Assembly: GCF_002575655.3 (NCBI RefSeq)
Contig: NC_053037.3
Coordinates: 248,777,135-248,841,134, forward strand
DNA from: Aegilops tauschii subsp. strangulata
Taxonomy: Eukaryota > Streptophyta > Magnoliopsida > Poales > Poaceae
Direction of reading: 5' to 3'
DNA length: 64,000 nt
Made by a program: the position numbers and the translations under genes. Numbering within the stretch: position 1 is the stretch's first letter; the number at the start of each line of letters is the position of its first letter. Shown in pieces: positions 55,417 through 64,000 of the stretch. Below the pieces are notes generated by a model. The model had not been told where the DNA came from and did no database searches. It saw only the letters and a list, made by a program, of their open reading frames with translations.

Positions 55417-57469
55417 AACTCCTACTCATCCTCGAGTAGGTAAGTGATAAAAACAGAATTTTTGATGTGGGGTGCTGTTCATCAAGTCATATCATATTCT
55501 TTTCTTTATAGCATGGACATTTGGACTTTTATGTGATTCAAAGAAATAGTCTAGTTTTGACATAATAATTTAGATACTCAAGCATATCAACAAGCAACCA
55601 TGACTTTCAAAATATCAACGCTAAAATAATTTACCCCTAGCCCATCATGCTCAAACACTGATCCATTCATGAAACACACTCGAATATTAACTACACCCAA
55701 TACTTGAGCATGATCATACTGCCTCCTAGTTGGTGCTTTTGTAAGAGAAGATGGAGACTCAAATTCAAAATAAAAATTGCGTAAAGTAAAAGAAAGGCCC
55801 TTCGCAGAGGGAAGTAGGGACTTGTAGAGGTGCGAGAGCTCAAAGCGAAAAATTTGAGATAAAAACATTTTGGGAGGTGTATCCATCCCACCAACAAAAA
55901 CGACGTAGAACTACAAAAACTTTCCATGCTAGATATGCCATAGGCTGTTCCCAAACAGAAAATTAAGTTTATTCCTTTTTTCACCATTCTTTCACTTCCA
56001 TGGCTAGCCGTATCCACGGGTGCCTTCCATCCCGACACTTTCCAAGGAATTTATTATTTGAAACATAAAGTAAATTCATTTTTGCATTTTGGGATTGGGC
56101 ATCCCTAAGACCTTTGCCTTACTCTCGTGCAATGACAAGTGAATAAACACTCATCGTGAGAATAACACATCCAGCATGGAAAATATTAGCCACTCGTTAC
56201 CGTTCCGCGAGCGAAACAAACACACAAAAGAGAGGTTTATTTTGAAAATTAGAGATGGCACATGCAAATTTGCTTAGAATGGCAAAAGAATACTGCATAT
56301 AGGTAGATATAGTGGACTCATGTGGCAAAACTGGTTTAAAGGATTTTGGATGCACAAGTAGAGGTCATACTTGGTGCAAAGTGAAGGCTAGCAAAAAGAT
56401 TGAGAAGCGACCAACCAAGAAACGAATAATATCATAAGCAAGCATTAAGCATAATTAACACCGAATAATGCACCATAAGTAGGATATAATTTTCATTGCA
56501 TGATTATTGACTTTCGTGCGTGCATAGGGAATCACAAACCTTAACACCAATATTCTTACTAGAGCACAATTACTCATCAACATAACTCACATATCACATC
56601 ATCATATCTCAAAACTATTACTAAGAATCAAGTTTATTTTGTCCAATGATCTTCATGACATTCTTTTCTTTATCCTTCTTGGATATCAATCACTTTGGGA
56701 CTAATTTTCATGAGTTGCTTTTTCATAAGCTCAAACAAATATAACTGAAGATCATGAGCATAACAAATTTTCTTTCTCTCAAAATAATTTAAGTGAAGCA
56801 AGAGAGAATTTCTTAAAAAAATTACTAACTCTCAAATCTAAGTGAAGCAAGAGAGCATTTCTTCAAAAATAACAAAGCACACCGTGCTCAAAATGATATA
56901 AGTGAAGCACTAGAGCAAGTCCTAGCTCATAAAATATTTAAGTGAAGTATAGAGAGCAATTCTAACAAGTCATGATATAATTTTGGCTCTCTCAAATAGG
57001 TGTGTCCAGCAAGGATTGATGACTTAAAACACAAAATAAAACAAGCAAAGACACATATCATACAAGACGCTCCAAGCAAAACACATATCATGTGACGAAT
57101 AAAAATATAGCCTCGAGTAAAATACCGATAGTTGTTGGAAGAAAGCGGTGATGCCACTCAGGGGCATCCCCAAGCTTAGTTGGTTGCTCATTCTTGGATA
57201 ATAGCTTGGGATGCCGGGGCATCCCCAAGCTTAGGCTCTTACATCCTTCTTTCATCCATCGTAAGATAACCCAAAACTTGAAAACTTCAATCACACAAAA
57301 CTCAACAAAACCTTCGTGAGATCCGTTAGTATAAGAAAGCAAACCACTACTATAAGTGTTGTATCAAACCAATTCATATTTTTTTTGGATTACATCTACT
57401 GTATTCCAACTTTTCTATGGCAAAAACTCATCAAAGAAAACCATAGAGCCATCAAAATAAGCACACAAC
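55417..57469 (-). other. Non-coding interior of the WHAM-like element
   Basis: A/T-rich with repeated phrases (AAGTGAAGCAAGAGAG near 56790, 56835 and 56895; GGGGCATCCCCAAGCTTAG near 57165 and 57215). No ORF supported. Confidence 0.6.
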
Positions 57470-58650
57470 TGTCGGTGGGAAACGACACCTATGGGATCAC
57501 AAGAATCCCTACTATGGTTGCCGGGGCGCGGGGTTGTGAGAAGAGCAGGATTAGCAGTCAACACAAGGATCGTTTACCCAGGTTCGGGCCGCGAGCATGC
57601 GTAATACCCTAGTCCTGCTTTGGTGTGTATTTGAGAGAGTTCTTGAGCTCTCGAACTAGCTATGGTGGCTTCCTAGTTCAAAAGAGCCGAATCCCTCTCC
57701 AGTATGCCATGGGCCTCCTTTTATAGTCAAAAGGGGCTGCCACAGTGGCGCACAGGAGGTGGAAAGGTCTACAGTGCTGCGAGCTTATCGCTCGTGTTAC
57801 AGGACAAGACGCATTTAATGCGTAGCTTAGGTGTCCCTTAGCTTTATTGGGGACGGGAACGAGGCTCGTCCCGTCCGTTGCCGCCTCGCCTTGCTTCGAC
57901 ACGCGCCCAGGCCAGCGGTGCATGCGGCGCCATGTAGGCAGGCAGCTGAGGTGGCGCAGTGGTAGGTTCTTCACGAAGATCTGCATGCCACCGCGCAGGT
58001 GCTTGCTGAGTTGGCGTAGGGGCCGCCCGTCGCCATGCAGGTGCCTGCCCAGCTGGTTGAGCTAGCAGCTGCTTGGGGACGGCAGTGGAGTCTTGGTCGA
58101 CGCGGGCCTGGCTGTGGCCCTGATGACGCCCTCGGCAGGGGCCTTGCCGGGGGCCCGGCAAGGGTCTTGCCGTGGCGTTGCAGTTGTCCGGCAAGGCGCT
58201 TGCCGGGGGTCTTGTGGATCTCCTCGGCAAGGATCCCGCCGAGGGTCGCCGTCTTTTGGTCCTCATCTGATCTCACATGTTTATGATCTTGACAAAGATC
58301 TGCATGCCACCACGGAGGTGCCTCCCGAGCCCTAGTTCCAACGCGGTTGGTTGGGTTGGAACCCGTGGGCTCAAGGGTGGCTCACTCTGCTAGCGTCGCG
58401 CAAGTTGCCCCGGCAAGGCTCTTGCCGGGGCCGCGGAGGCCGCCCCGGCAAGGGCCTTGCCGGGGAAGTCCACCTCGCCCTCTTGCTTTTCGGTGTTTCT
58501 GGTCTTGGCGTTGCCTTGGCCATCTTGTGCTTCGGCTTCTCTCCGGCTCCCCTCCTCTGCCCTGCTATGTGCGGCCGTGGCGCGTGGCTCTGACTGCCCG
58601 TGCACAAGTAAAGGGGTCAAAAGGAGAGCCCCTACTTTTGTACACCGACA
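57470..58650 (-). repeat. 3' LTR of the Tat-like element
   Basis: 1181 bp with perfect inverted ends TGTCGGTG and CACCGACA. On the minus strand a TATA box (ACTATAAAAGG, 57718-57728) marks the promoter. The LTR is rich in CCGGCAAG/CTTGCCGG words. Confidence 0.85.
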
Positions 58651-58668
58651 GGAGCCCCCGGGCCTGGG
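58651..58668 (-). other. Polypurine tract of the Tat-like element
   Basis: Reverse complement CCCAGGCCCGGGGGCTCC, adjacent to the LTR start. Confidence 0.6.
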
Positions 58669-59246
58669 CCACACATAAGCGTGACACGTTGTTGGGCTAG
58701 GCCTAGAACGGTGCGCGGGCGGGCGGGGCGGATCTTACCGCAGTAACTCTCCGTCTGTTGCGCTTCCCCACAACCCGCGTTGGACGCGCATCGTGGAGGA
58801 TCGTGCGTGGCGTGGGCGGCATGCATGGGGCGTTTTTCGCATGCATGTGTCACCTCGTGGTAAAGAGGCGGCTCGCGCCTTCCCCATAAAAAGAGGGAGG
58901 CGTGGAGACGCGGCTCATTTACTGGATGGACTCGGGTCGCAGTCTTCAAGATGCCCACGCCCCCTGATCACGGGGCGGGGAACGGTCGTCTCGCCCTTCC
59001 TTCCGACCCTGCTCGCTCGCCACACGTCCTTCACGCAAGTGGCGGGCGGTGGAGGCGGGAAACTGGGCCGTCGCTGATTGGGGCAGCGGGTCGGTCCTGA
59101 TTCCCTGCGCCTCCGACGGATGGATTGGCAGAGTGGGGCGGCCGAGCCTCAACCCCGCCCCTTTATAAGGAGGGGGGAGGGGGGCGTCGTCCCACATTCC
59201 TTCAGCCTCCATCTTCCACCACCTCCGCTTCTTTCTTCCACCTGCC
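58669..59246 (+). promoter_or_regulatory. Upstream region of the antisense B3-like gene with TATA box
   Basis: GC-rich DNA. TTTATAA at 59162-59168 lies about 80 bp before the ATG at 59247, followed by a pyrimidine-rich leader (CCTCCGCTTCTTTCTTCCAC). Frames here are compositional. Promoter activity is inferred from position. Confidence 0.45.
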
Positions 59247-59897
59247 ATGGCGAGAGAAGCCGCTGGGCCTTCGACGGTGGCGGCGAGGGTTGCTGCTCGT
59301 CAGCGCGTCCCTCCTTCCCACGAACCCGTGGCGGCGGAGCCAGCCATGAGAGGAAGGGGGAGGGGGCGTGGCCGAGGTCGCCGCGGCGGTCGGGGGAGAG
59401 GAGGACGAGGTGGCGGGGCGGCCGTGCCTCCGCCAGCGGTGCCTCCCGCGATGGAGGGTCACGTCGGGGACCAGCCCCGCGAGTTCTTCATCAGGCTGCG
59501 CCAGCCACCGCGTCGTCGTCTCTGTCTCCCCACCCCCTTTGCTGAGGAGATGGAACTCGATCCGCCCCAGACCCCCATATTGCACATGAGGGGCTGCCGG
59601 ACCGGCGGTACGCTGGTCGATGTCGACTTCCCCGCTCCGCATGTTATGTATCTCCGTCATGGATGGAAGATAGTTGCTCGCATCCACAGCCTGACGGTGG
59701 GGCTCGTCCTCTACTTCAAGTTAATGGAGGGCGGCCTACTCTCCGTCAAGGTCTTCGGAGATCTTGGTACTCGCCTGAAGTGATGTGTGGAGAGCTCCTC
59801 CGACGATGAAGATTCCTCCTCGAGCGGGAGTGACGAGGAGAGCGACAGCGATGACGAGGGGGTCGGGCGGCAGGATGCCGACCCCGACTTTGATTGA
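59247..59897 (+). pseudogene. Antisense B3-domain-like gene of the Tat-like element, one premature stop
   Basis: ATG 59247 has a good context (GCCATGG). Residues 1-75 are low complexity, with an Arg/Gly-rich block (RGRGRGRGRRGGRGRGGRGG) like an RGG box. About 85-178 resembles a plant B3 DNA-binding domain: EFFIRLRQPPRRRLCLPTPF, VMYLRHGWKIVARIHSLTVG, YFKLMEGGLLSVKVFGD. TGA at 59781-59783 follows GTRLK; the frame then stays open through an acidic Ser/Asp/Glu tail (SSSDDEDSSSSGSDEESDSD) to TGA 59895-59897. It is encoded opposite to pol, between pol and the 3' LTR. It may bind DNA and perhaps regulate the element; function is inference. Without the TGA it would be about 216 residues. Confidence 0.6.
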
Positions 59898-61071
59898 TCG
59901 CGTCGCCCCTCCATCAGCCTCGCGCCCTGTCGAGGGCCTTCCTCTTCAAGCTCTCCATCGGCACGTTCCCCATCGCCTCCTTGGGCGGCTGGCGTAGGAG
60001 GGCCGGAGAAGCCGAGGAAGGCGGGCGACGGCCGTCAACTCGGAGTACGCGGGCACCGACGCCTTCGTCGTGTATTGTCGGGCCGTTGCCTCATCTTCCA
60101 GCCCCTCCGCCGGCACCGGGATGCCCTCCTGGCGCCTTCTACTTCTCGCACCTTGCCTAGGCGCTCCTTTCGCCCTCCTGCTGTCTTGTTTCACCTCCTG
60201 AGGAGAGGGACAAGAAAGGGATTAGGGGCACCTTATCTCTTTTTAGTTTGTAAGCCTGCGGGCACTTGTTAGATTTGAAACTCGTAATCCCCTTGCTCAT
60301 GCTTTTCTTTCCGTACGAACTGTACCTGTATGGGACGTTTTTAATGAAAAAGGGTGTTTGTTGGGTTCTTTGTGCGTGAGCGTGGCCCATGCCAAGGATG
60401 AATCCTTGTTATTTCTAAGGTAAACATTGTCGCCCGGCAACAGGCCTTGCCGCCCCCCCCCCCCCGCTTTGGTCGACTATTCTCACGCTCTTGGCAGAAG
60501 CAGGGGCGAAGCAGGGTTAGGCCCCTCGTTCATTTCTCTTGCCACCATGACTACGACCAAGTTCCGACCCAGGGGGTAGTTCTTGGGTATGGGAAAAGGG
60601 GAGCACGGTGGTTTTTAAGAATATAAACGAGGTTTCATATGTCCCAGTTCTATACGGAAGTGCATAACAGGGGATAAAAGACTTATCTGAATCCGCAGCC
60701 CCCGGCAACCTTGGCTTGCCGTGGTTGGATCCTTGTGTCTTCAGCCCCTGGCGGTCTGGCTTGCCGGGGCTGGAGCACCGGTCCATCCTCTTTCTCCCAA
60801 GCGGCTCAGGAGATATGTCCACATGCCCTGCGAACCAAAGAGGACAGAAAGACGCACACTCGACCTCTAGGCTAGGGGTTAGTCGCCGCTAAGCACTATC
60901 AACCCTAACCAAGGAAGAGACTTAACCTAGCATGCATGCTATAACTTAGGGCGCCAGCGCTTCGTTTATTTATGCTCGGGGTCTGCGCCTGGCTTTGTAC
61001 AGAGGGTTACATGCCTTGCCGGCAAAGCTTGTACAAAAGGTGGCTTGCCGGGGGGCCCGGCAAGCCGCGCC
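59898..61071. other. Spacer between the antisense gene and pol of the Tat-like element
   Basis: 1.2 kb, no supportable ORF. It contains a run of about 14 C (60455-60468) and several GGCAAG/CTTGCCGG words. Both convergent transcripts would end here. Confidence 0.5.
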
Positions 61072-62508
61072 TTATGTGTAAAACTTGCGAAGATGCTCGA
61101 TGTTCCAGGAGTTGCTCACTGGGACAACATCTTCGGTCTCCAGCCGGACTGCGCCGGGCCTGGTGACTCGTATTACCCGATAAGGGCCTTCCCACTTCGG
61201 CGTCAACTTGTTGGAATTCTTGGCCGACTGAACGCGTCGAAGAACAAGGTCGCCTTCCTCAAAGCTTCGGGCATGGACCTTGCGGCTATGGTAGCAGCGC
61301 AAGACCTGCTGGTAGCGTGCTGCTCTCACAACCGCCCGAAGACGATCTTCCTCACGGAGCGTTGCGTCATCTTGCCGCAACTGCTCTTGCTCAAGCTCAT
61401 CATAAGCGAGCACTCGAGGTGACCCGTATATGAGTTCCGTGGGGAGAACTGCTTCTGCCCCATATACTAGGGCAAAGGGTGTCTGGCCGGTGGCTCGATT
61501 TGGCGTCGTCCGTATCGACCAAAGAACAGCCGGCAACTCATCAATCCAGCGCCTTCCGCTCTTATGTAGCTTGTCAAAAGTCTTCATTCTCAGGCCTCGC
61601 AACACTTCAGCATTTGCCCTCTCCGCTCGGCCGTTGCTCCGGGGGTGGGCCACGGAAGCAAAACAGACCTTGCTGCCGAGGTCTTGAATGTATTGCATGA
61701 AGGTGTGGCTTGTGAACTGCGTGCCGTTGTCGGTGATGACTCTATTTGGCACACCAAAACGGCAGACTAGTCCCTTGAAGAACTTGACGGCTGACTGTGC
61801 TGTCACCTTCCTCACCGGTTCCACCTCCGGCCACTTTGTGAACTTGTCGATTGCAACGTACAAGTACTCAAAGCCCCCGACAGCACGGGGGAAGGGGCCC
61901 AGTATGTCGAGCCCCCAGACCGAAAATGGCCAGGAGAGAGGGATTGTTTGAAGGGCTTGAGCTGGTTGATGAAGCTTCTTTGAATGGAACTGACACGCTT
62001 CACACTTGGTTACTAGTGCCGTTGCATCCTGAAGGGCGGTGGGCCAGAAGAAGCCTTGCCGGAATGCCTTGCTGGCAAGGGCCCTTGACCCTATGTGGGA
62101 GCCACATATGCCTCCATGTATCTCTGCCAACAGCTCCAGTCCTTCCTCCCGGGGGATGCACTTCAATTTCACACCGTTTGGTCTTCTTCTGTACAGGACG
62201 TCATCGACGAACTGGTACAAGGCAGATCGACGGGCTACTTTTTCCACTTCTTCCTGCTCCTCAGGAAGTTCCCCTGTTTGGAGGAAATGGACGGTATGCT
62301 GTGCCCATGCTGGAGCCTGGGGCTCGACGGCAAGGACCAAAGGCATCTCTTCCGCCATGGGGGCAGCCGTCTCTACAGCCAGGGCTTGGTGCCCTGCCGG
62401 AGCCAGCCGTCCCTCGGCAGGCTCAGGATCTGCGGCAACACCCTTGCCGGCAGCCCCTGGGGGCTCGGCGGGAAAGTACTTGCCGGGGCCTGACTTCTTC
62501 CGCTTGTT
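61072..62508 (-). CDS. Integrase part of the Tat-like pol
   Basis: Open from the TAG at 62509 down to a stop at 61072, in the same frame as RNase H. Zinc-binding region (IHGGICGSH...CEACQFHSKK), DDE core residues in WGLDILGPF, ITDNGTQF and HPRSNGRAERANAEV, and a C-terminal domain (WEGPYRVIRVTRPGAVRLE) ending EHLRKFYT. It inserts the cDNA into the genome. The sequence before the first ATG (62358) still belongs to the polyprotein, which is made as one chain, so the ATG is not a real start. Confidence 0.9.
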   Translation of the reverse strand, partial: NKRKKSGPGKYFPAEPPGAAGKGVAADPEPAEGRLAPAGHQALAVETAAPMAEEMPLVLAVEPQAPAWAQHTVHFLQTGELPEEQEEVEKVARRSALYQFVDDVLYRRRPNGVKLKCIPREEGLELLAEIHGGICGSHIGSRALASKAFRQGFFWPTALQDATALVTKCEACQFHSKKLHQPAQALQTIPLSWPFSVWGLDILGPFPRAVGGFEYLYVAIDKFTKWPEVEPVRKVTAQSAVKFFKGLVCRFGVPNRVITDNGTQFTSHTFMQYIQDLGSKVCFASVAHPRSNGRAERANAEVLRGLRMKTFDKLHKSGRRWIDELPAVLWSIRTTPNRATGQTPFALVYGAEAVLPTELIYGSPRVLAYDELEQEQLRQDDATLREEDRLRAVVRAARYQQVLRCYHSRKVHARSFEEGDLVLRRVQSAKNSNKLTPKWEGPYRVIRVTRPGAVRLETEDVVPVSNSWNIEHLRKFYT

Positions 62509-63333
62509 CTACTCTGTTGATGGCTCGACGGATGGTTGAGTTAACCGAAGCAAAAAGGTACCTGGTTCCACAGGTAGCTTGAATGCAGCGTGCTTTGACA
62601 GGTAGTCAGTGATGTCGTTCTCTGCTCGGGGAACATGCTCCGCTTGTATACCGTCGAAGCTCTCCTCCAGTTTCCTCACCTCATCTACGTAGGCCTCCAT
62701 CAACGGACTCTGATAATCCTTGTTAACTTGTCTGACGACAAGCTGTGAATCACCCCTGACGATGAGCTTTTTCACCCCGAGGTTCGCCACGATCCTGAGA
62801 CCGGCAAGCAGCCCCTCGTATTCAGCAGTGTTGTTTGTGGACATCTCCCTGGGAAAGTGCATCTGGATCACATACTTGAGGTGCTCTCTGGTGCGTGCGA
62901 CAAGCAGCACACCGGCACCGGCGCCTTGCAGCAAGAAAGCCCCATCAAAGTACATGATCCAGTCGCGGCTTGCTTCCTTGCCGGGGAGAGCGGTCTCCTG
63001 GATTTCTTCGTCGGGCGTCGAGGTCCATTCTGCAATGAACTCTGCCAAGACTCTGCTCTGGATTGTCAGGGTACTTTCAAACTTCAACCCAAAGCTCGAC
63101 AACTCCAAGGCCCATTCCATAATCCTTCTGGTCGCATCTGGGTTGTGCAGTATCCGTTGCAACGGGAGGCGAGTGACGACAGTGATCTCGTGGGCTTGGA
63201 AGTAATGATGTAGCTTCCTCGAGGCCACAGGGAGGCCGAAGAGCAATTTCCGCACACCGGAGTACCTCGACCTAGCCCCCTGCAAGAGGGAGCTGACAAA
63301 GTAAACTGGGTGCTGCAGCATCTTCTTCTTCTA
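62509..63333 (-). CDS. RNase H part of the Tat-like pol, bounded by two TAG stops
   Basis: Open between TAG 63331-63333 and TAG 62509-62511. It contains HPVYFVSSLLQGARSRYSGV (connection), RKLHHYFQAHEITVVT, and a complete RNase H: YFDGAF (catalytic Asp kept), NNTAEYEGLLAGLRI, RGDSQLVVRQ, HVPRAENDITDYLSK. It removes the RNA strand during reverse transcription. Confidence 0.9.
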
Positions 63334-64000
63334 CACCACTTCACTTGACTGCGCGGGCACTGCTCCGATGGCGTCAGACTCTGTCGGGGGCCTCGCCTTG
63401 CCCGCACCAGGCCCTGCCGGGGGAATCTCTGGCTTGCCATCCGCCGGTCCTGCCGTTGCCACTGCCTCCTCGTCGACCTCCCTCTATGCTACCAGTGCGG
63501 CGCTGACCACTTGATTCGTTGCCGCTAGATACAGCAGCAACGACTCTTGTGGTTTAGGCGCAACCAGTATTGGCGTGGAGGAAAGGTATTTCTTCAGATC
63601 CTGCAACGCCGCCTCGGCTTTCGGGGTCCACTCCATTGGGCCTGCCTTCTTCAAGATTTTGAAAAAGGGGAGGGTGCGCTCGGCGGACTGGGAGATGAAT
63701 CGGCTCATGGCGGCAACGCAGCCAGTGAGCCGACGCACATCCTTAATCCGCTTGGGCGCCTCAATCTGTTCAATAGCCTTGATCTTGTCTTGGTTTGCCT
63801 CGATCCCGCGCTGCGACACAAAGAACCCGAGAAGCTTGCCGGACGGAACGCCGAAGACACACTTCTCAGGGTTCAGCTTGAAGTTGATCTTGCGCAGGTT
63901 GGCAAACATCTCTTCCAGGTCTTGTACAAGAGTTGCCCTGTCCTTGGTTTTGACCATTATGTCATCCATGTATGCTTCCATATTTCTACGGAGCTGGGGT
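63334..64000 (-). CDS. Reverse transcriptase C-terminal part of the Tat-like pol, continues off the window
   Basis: Open from the window edge to TAG 63484-63486. The motif YMDD (63961-63972) is the polymerase active site, followed by LNPEKCVFGVPSGKLLGFFV and RLTGCVAAMSRFISQSAERT. Between TAG 63484 and TAG 63331 the same frame encodes a linker rich in Ala, Pro and Glu. RT fingers and protease/gag lie outside. Confidence 0.88.

Larger units (their letters stand above)
51180..57469 (-). mobile_element. WHAM-like Gypsy element, reverse, 3' LTR plus part of interior
   Basis: The 3' LTR occupies 51180-55402, interrupted by two later solo LTRs (51587-52497 and 53040-54749), leaving about 1.59 kb of its own. 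Next on the right comes the reverse polypurine tract (GCATCCCCAAACTT, 55403-55416) and about 2 kb of AT-rich non-coding interior. It is then cut by the Tat-like element at 57470. No gag-pol motif is visible. Confidence 0.75.
57470..64000 (-). mobile_element. Tat-like Ty3/Gypsy element, reverse, 5' part beyond the window
   Basis: From low to high coordinate: 3' LTR (57470-58650), polypurine tract, antisense B3-like gene (59247-59897, plus), spacer, then pol read on the minus strand (integrase, RNase H, RT) up to the window edge. Its TSD would be ACAAC (57465-57469). Pol stays in one frame from 64000 to 61072 apart from three TAG codons, so this copy is young or little decayed. Confidence 0.85.

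Noticed and set aside
1..64000. CRISPR arrays, bacterial operons, rRNA genes, tRNA genes
   Set aside because: No regularly spaced identical repeats, no ribosome-binding or operon layout, no rRNA words; the whole window is plant repeat DNA.

Overview
The window is plant nuclear DNA from a large, repeat-rich grass genome. The LTR families (Fatima-, Sabrina/WHAM- and Sukkula/LARD-like), the Stowaway and Tourist MITEs and the CACTA ends all point to the tribe Triticeae (wheat, Aegilops or a close relative). Family names come from memory of Triticeae repeats and are tentative. Boundaries, target-site duplications (TSDs), frameshifts and stops were read directly. I see no rRNA, tRNA gene or CRISPR, and no clearly intact host gene.

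Layout. (1) 1-793 is the right end of a CACTA transposon inside the 3' internal region of a Sabrina/WHAM-like retrotransposon, whose 3' LTR begins at 1562. (2) That LTR is split by a Fatima-like Ty3/Gypsy element (2050-25016, TSD GTTGC) with two 478/477-bp LTRs, a decayed gag-pol, and an antisense gene between pol and the 3' LTR. (3) The antisense gene is itself split by a solo LTR (21674-22592, TSD TACGG) and by an unusual 12-kb insertion (8724-20742, TSD CTCGC). Both outer ends of that insertion are the same LTR end in opposite orientation: a fold-back LTR. A non-coding LARD-like element (LTR 12551-16391) sits in its right arm. (4) The Sabrina-like LTR resumes at 25017-25887. From 25888 to 39425 lies a reverse-oriented, largely non-coding Gypsy/LARD element. 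It hosts a solo LTR with a perfect 93-bp palindrome and a chromovirus-like Gypsy element (31360-38486) whose pol frame runs into its LTR. (5) 39426-about 41900 is a second CACTA end with large subterminal repeat arrays. (6) 42-51 kb is the only gene-like island: a DUF4283-like pseudogene, an F-box/DUF295-like pseudogene and, divergently, a 3'-5' exonuclease-like gene with one frameshift, plus a Stowaway and a Tourist MITE. (7) 51180-57469 is a reverse WHAM-like element whose 3' LTR carries two younger solo LTRs. (8) 57470-64000 is a reverse-oriented Tat-like Gypsy element with an antisense B3-domain-like gene that has its own TATA box, and a pol frame uninterrupted except for three TAG stops; it runs off the window.

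How it fits together. TSDs and rejoined reading frames give an insertion order: reverse LARD-like host, then Sabrina-like, then Fatima-like, then fold-back LTR, then LARD. The most unusual items are the fold-back LTR integrated through two identical LTR ends, the two unrelated antisense genes carried by two Tat-like elements, the perfect 93-bp palindrome, a hairpin inside a pol reading frame, and exon-like acidic segments inside the LARD-type LTRs.
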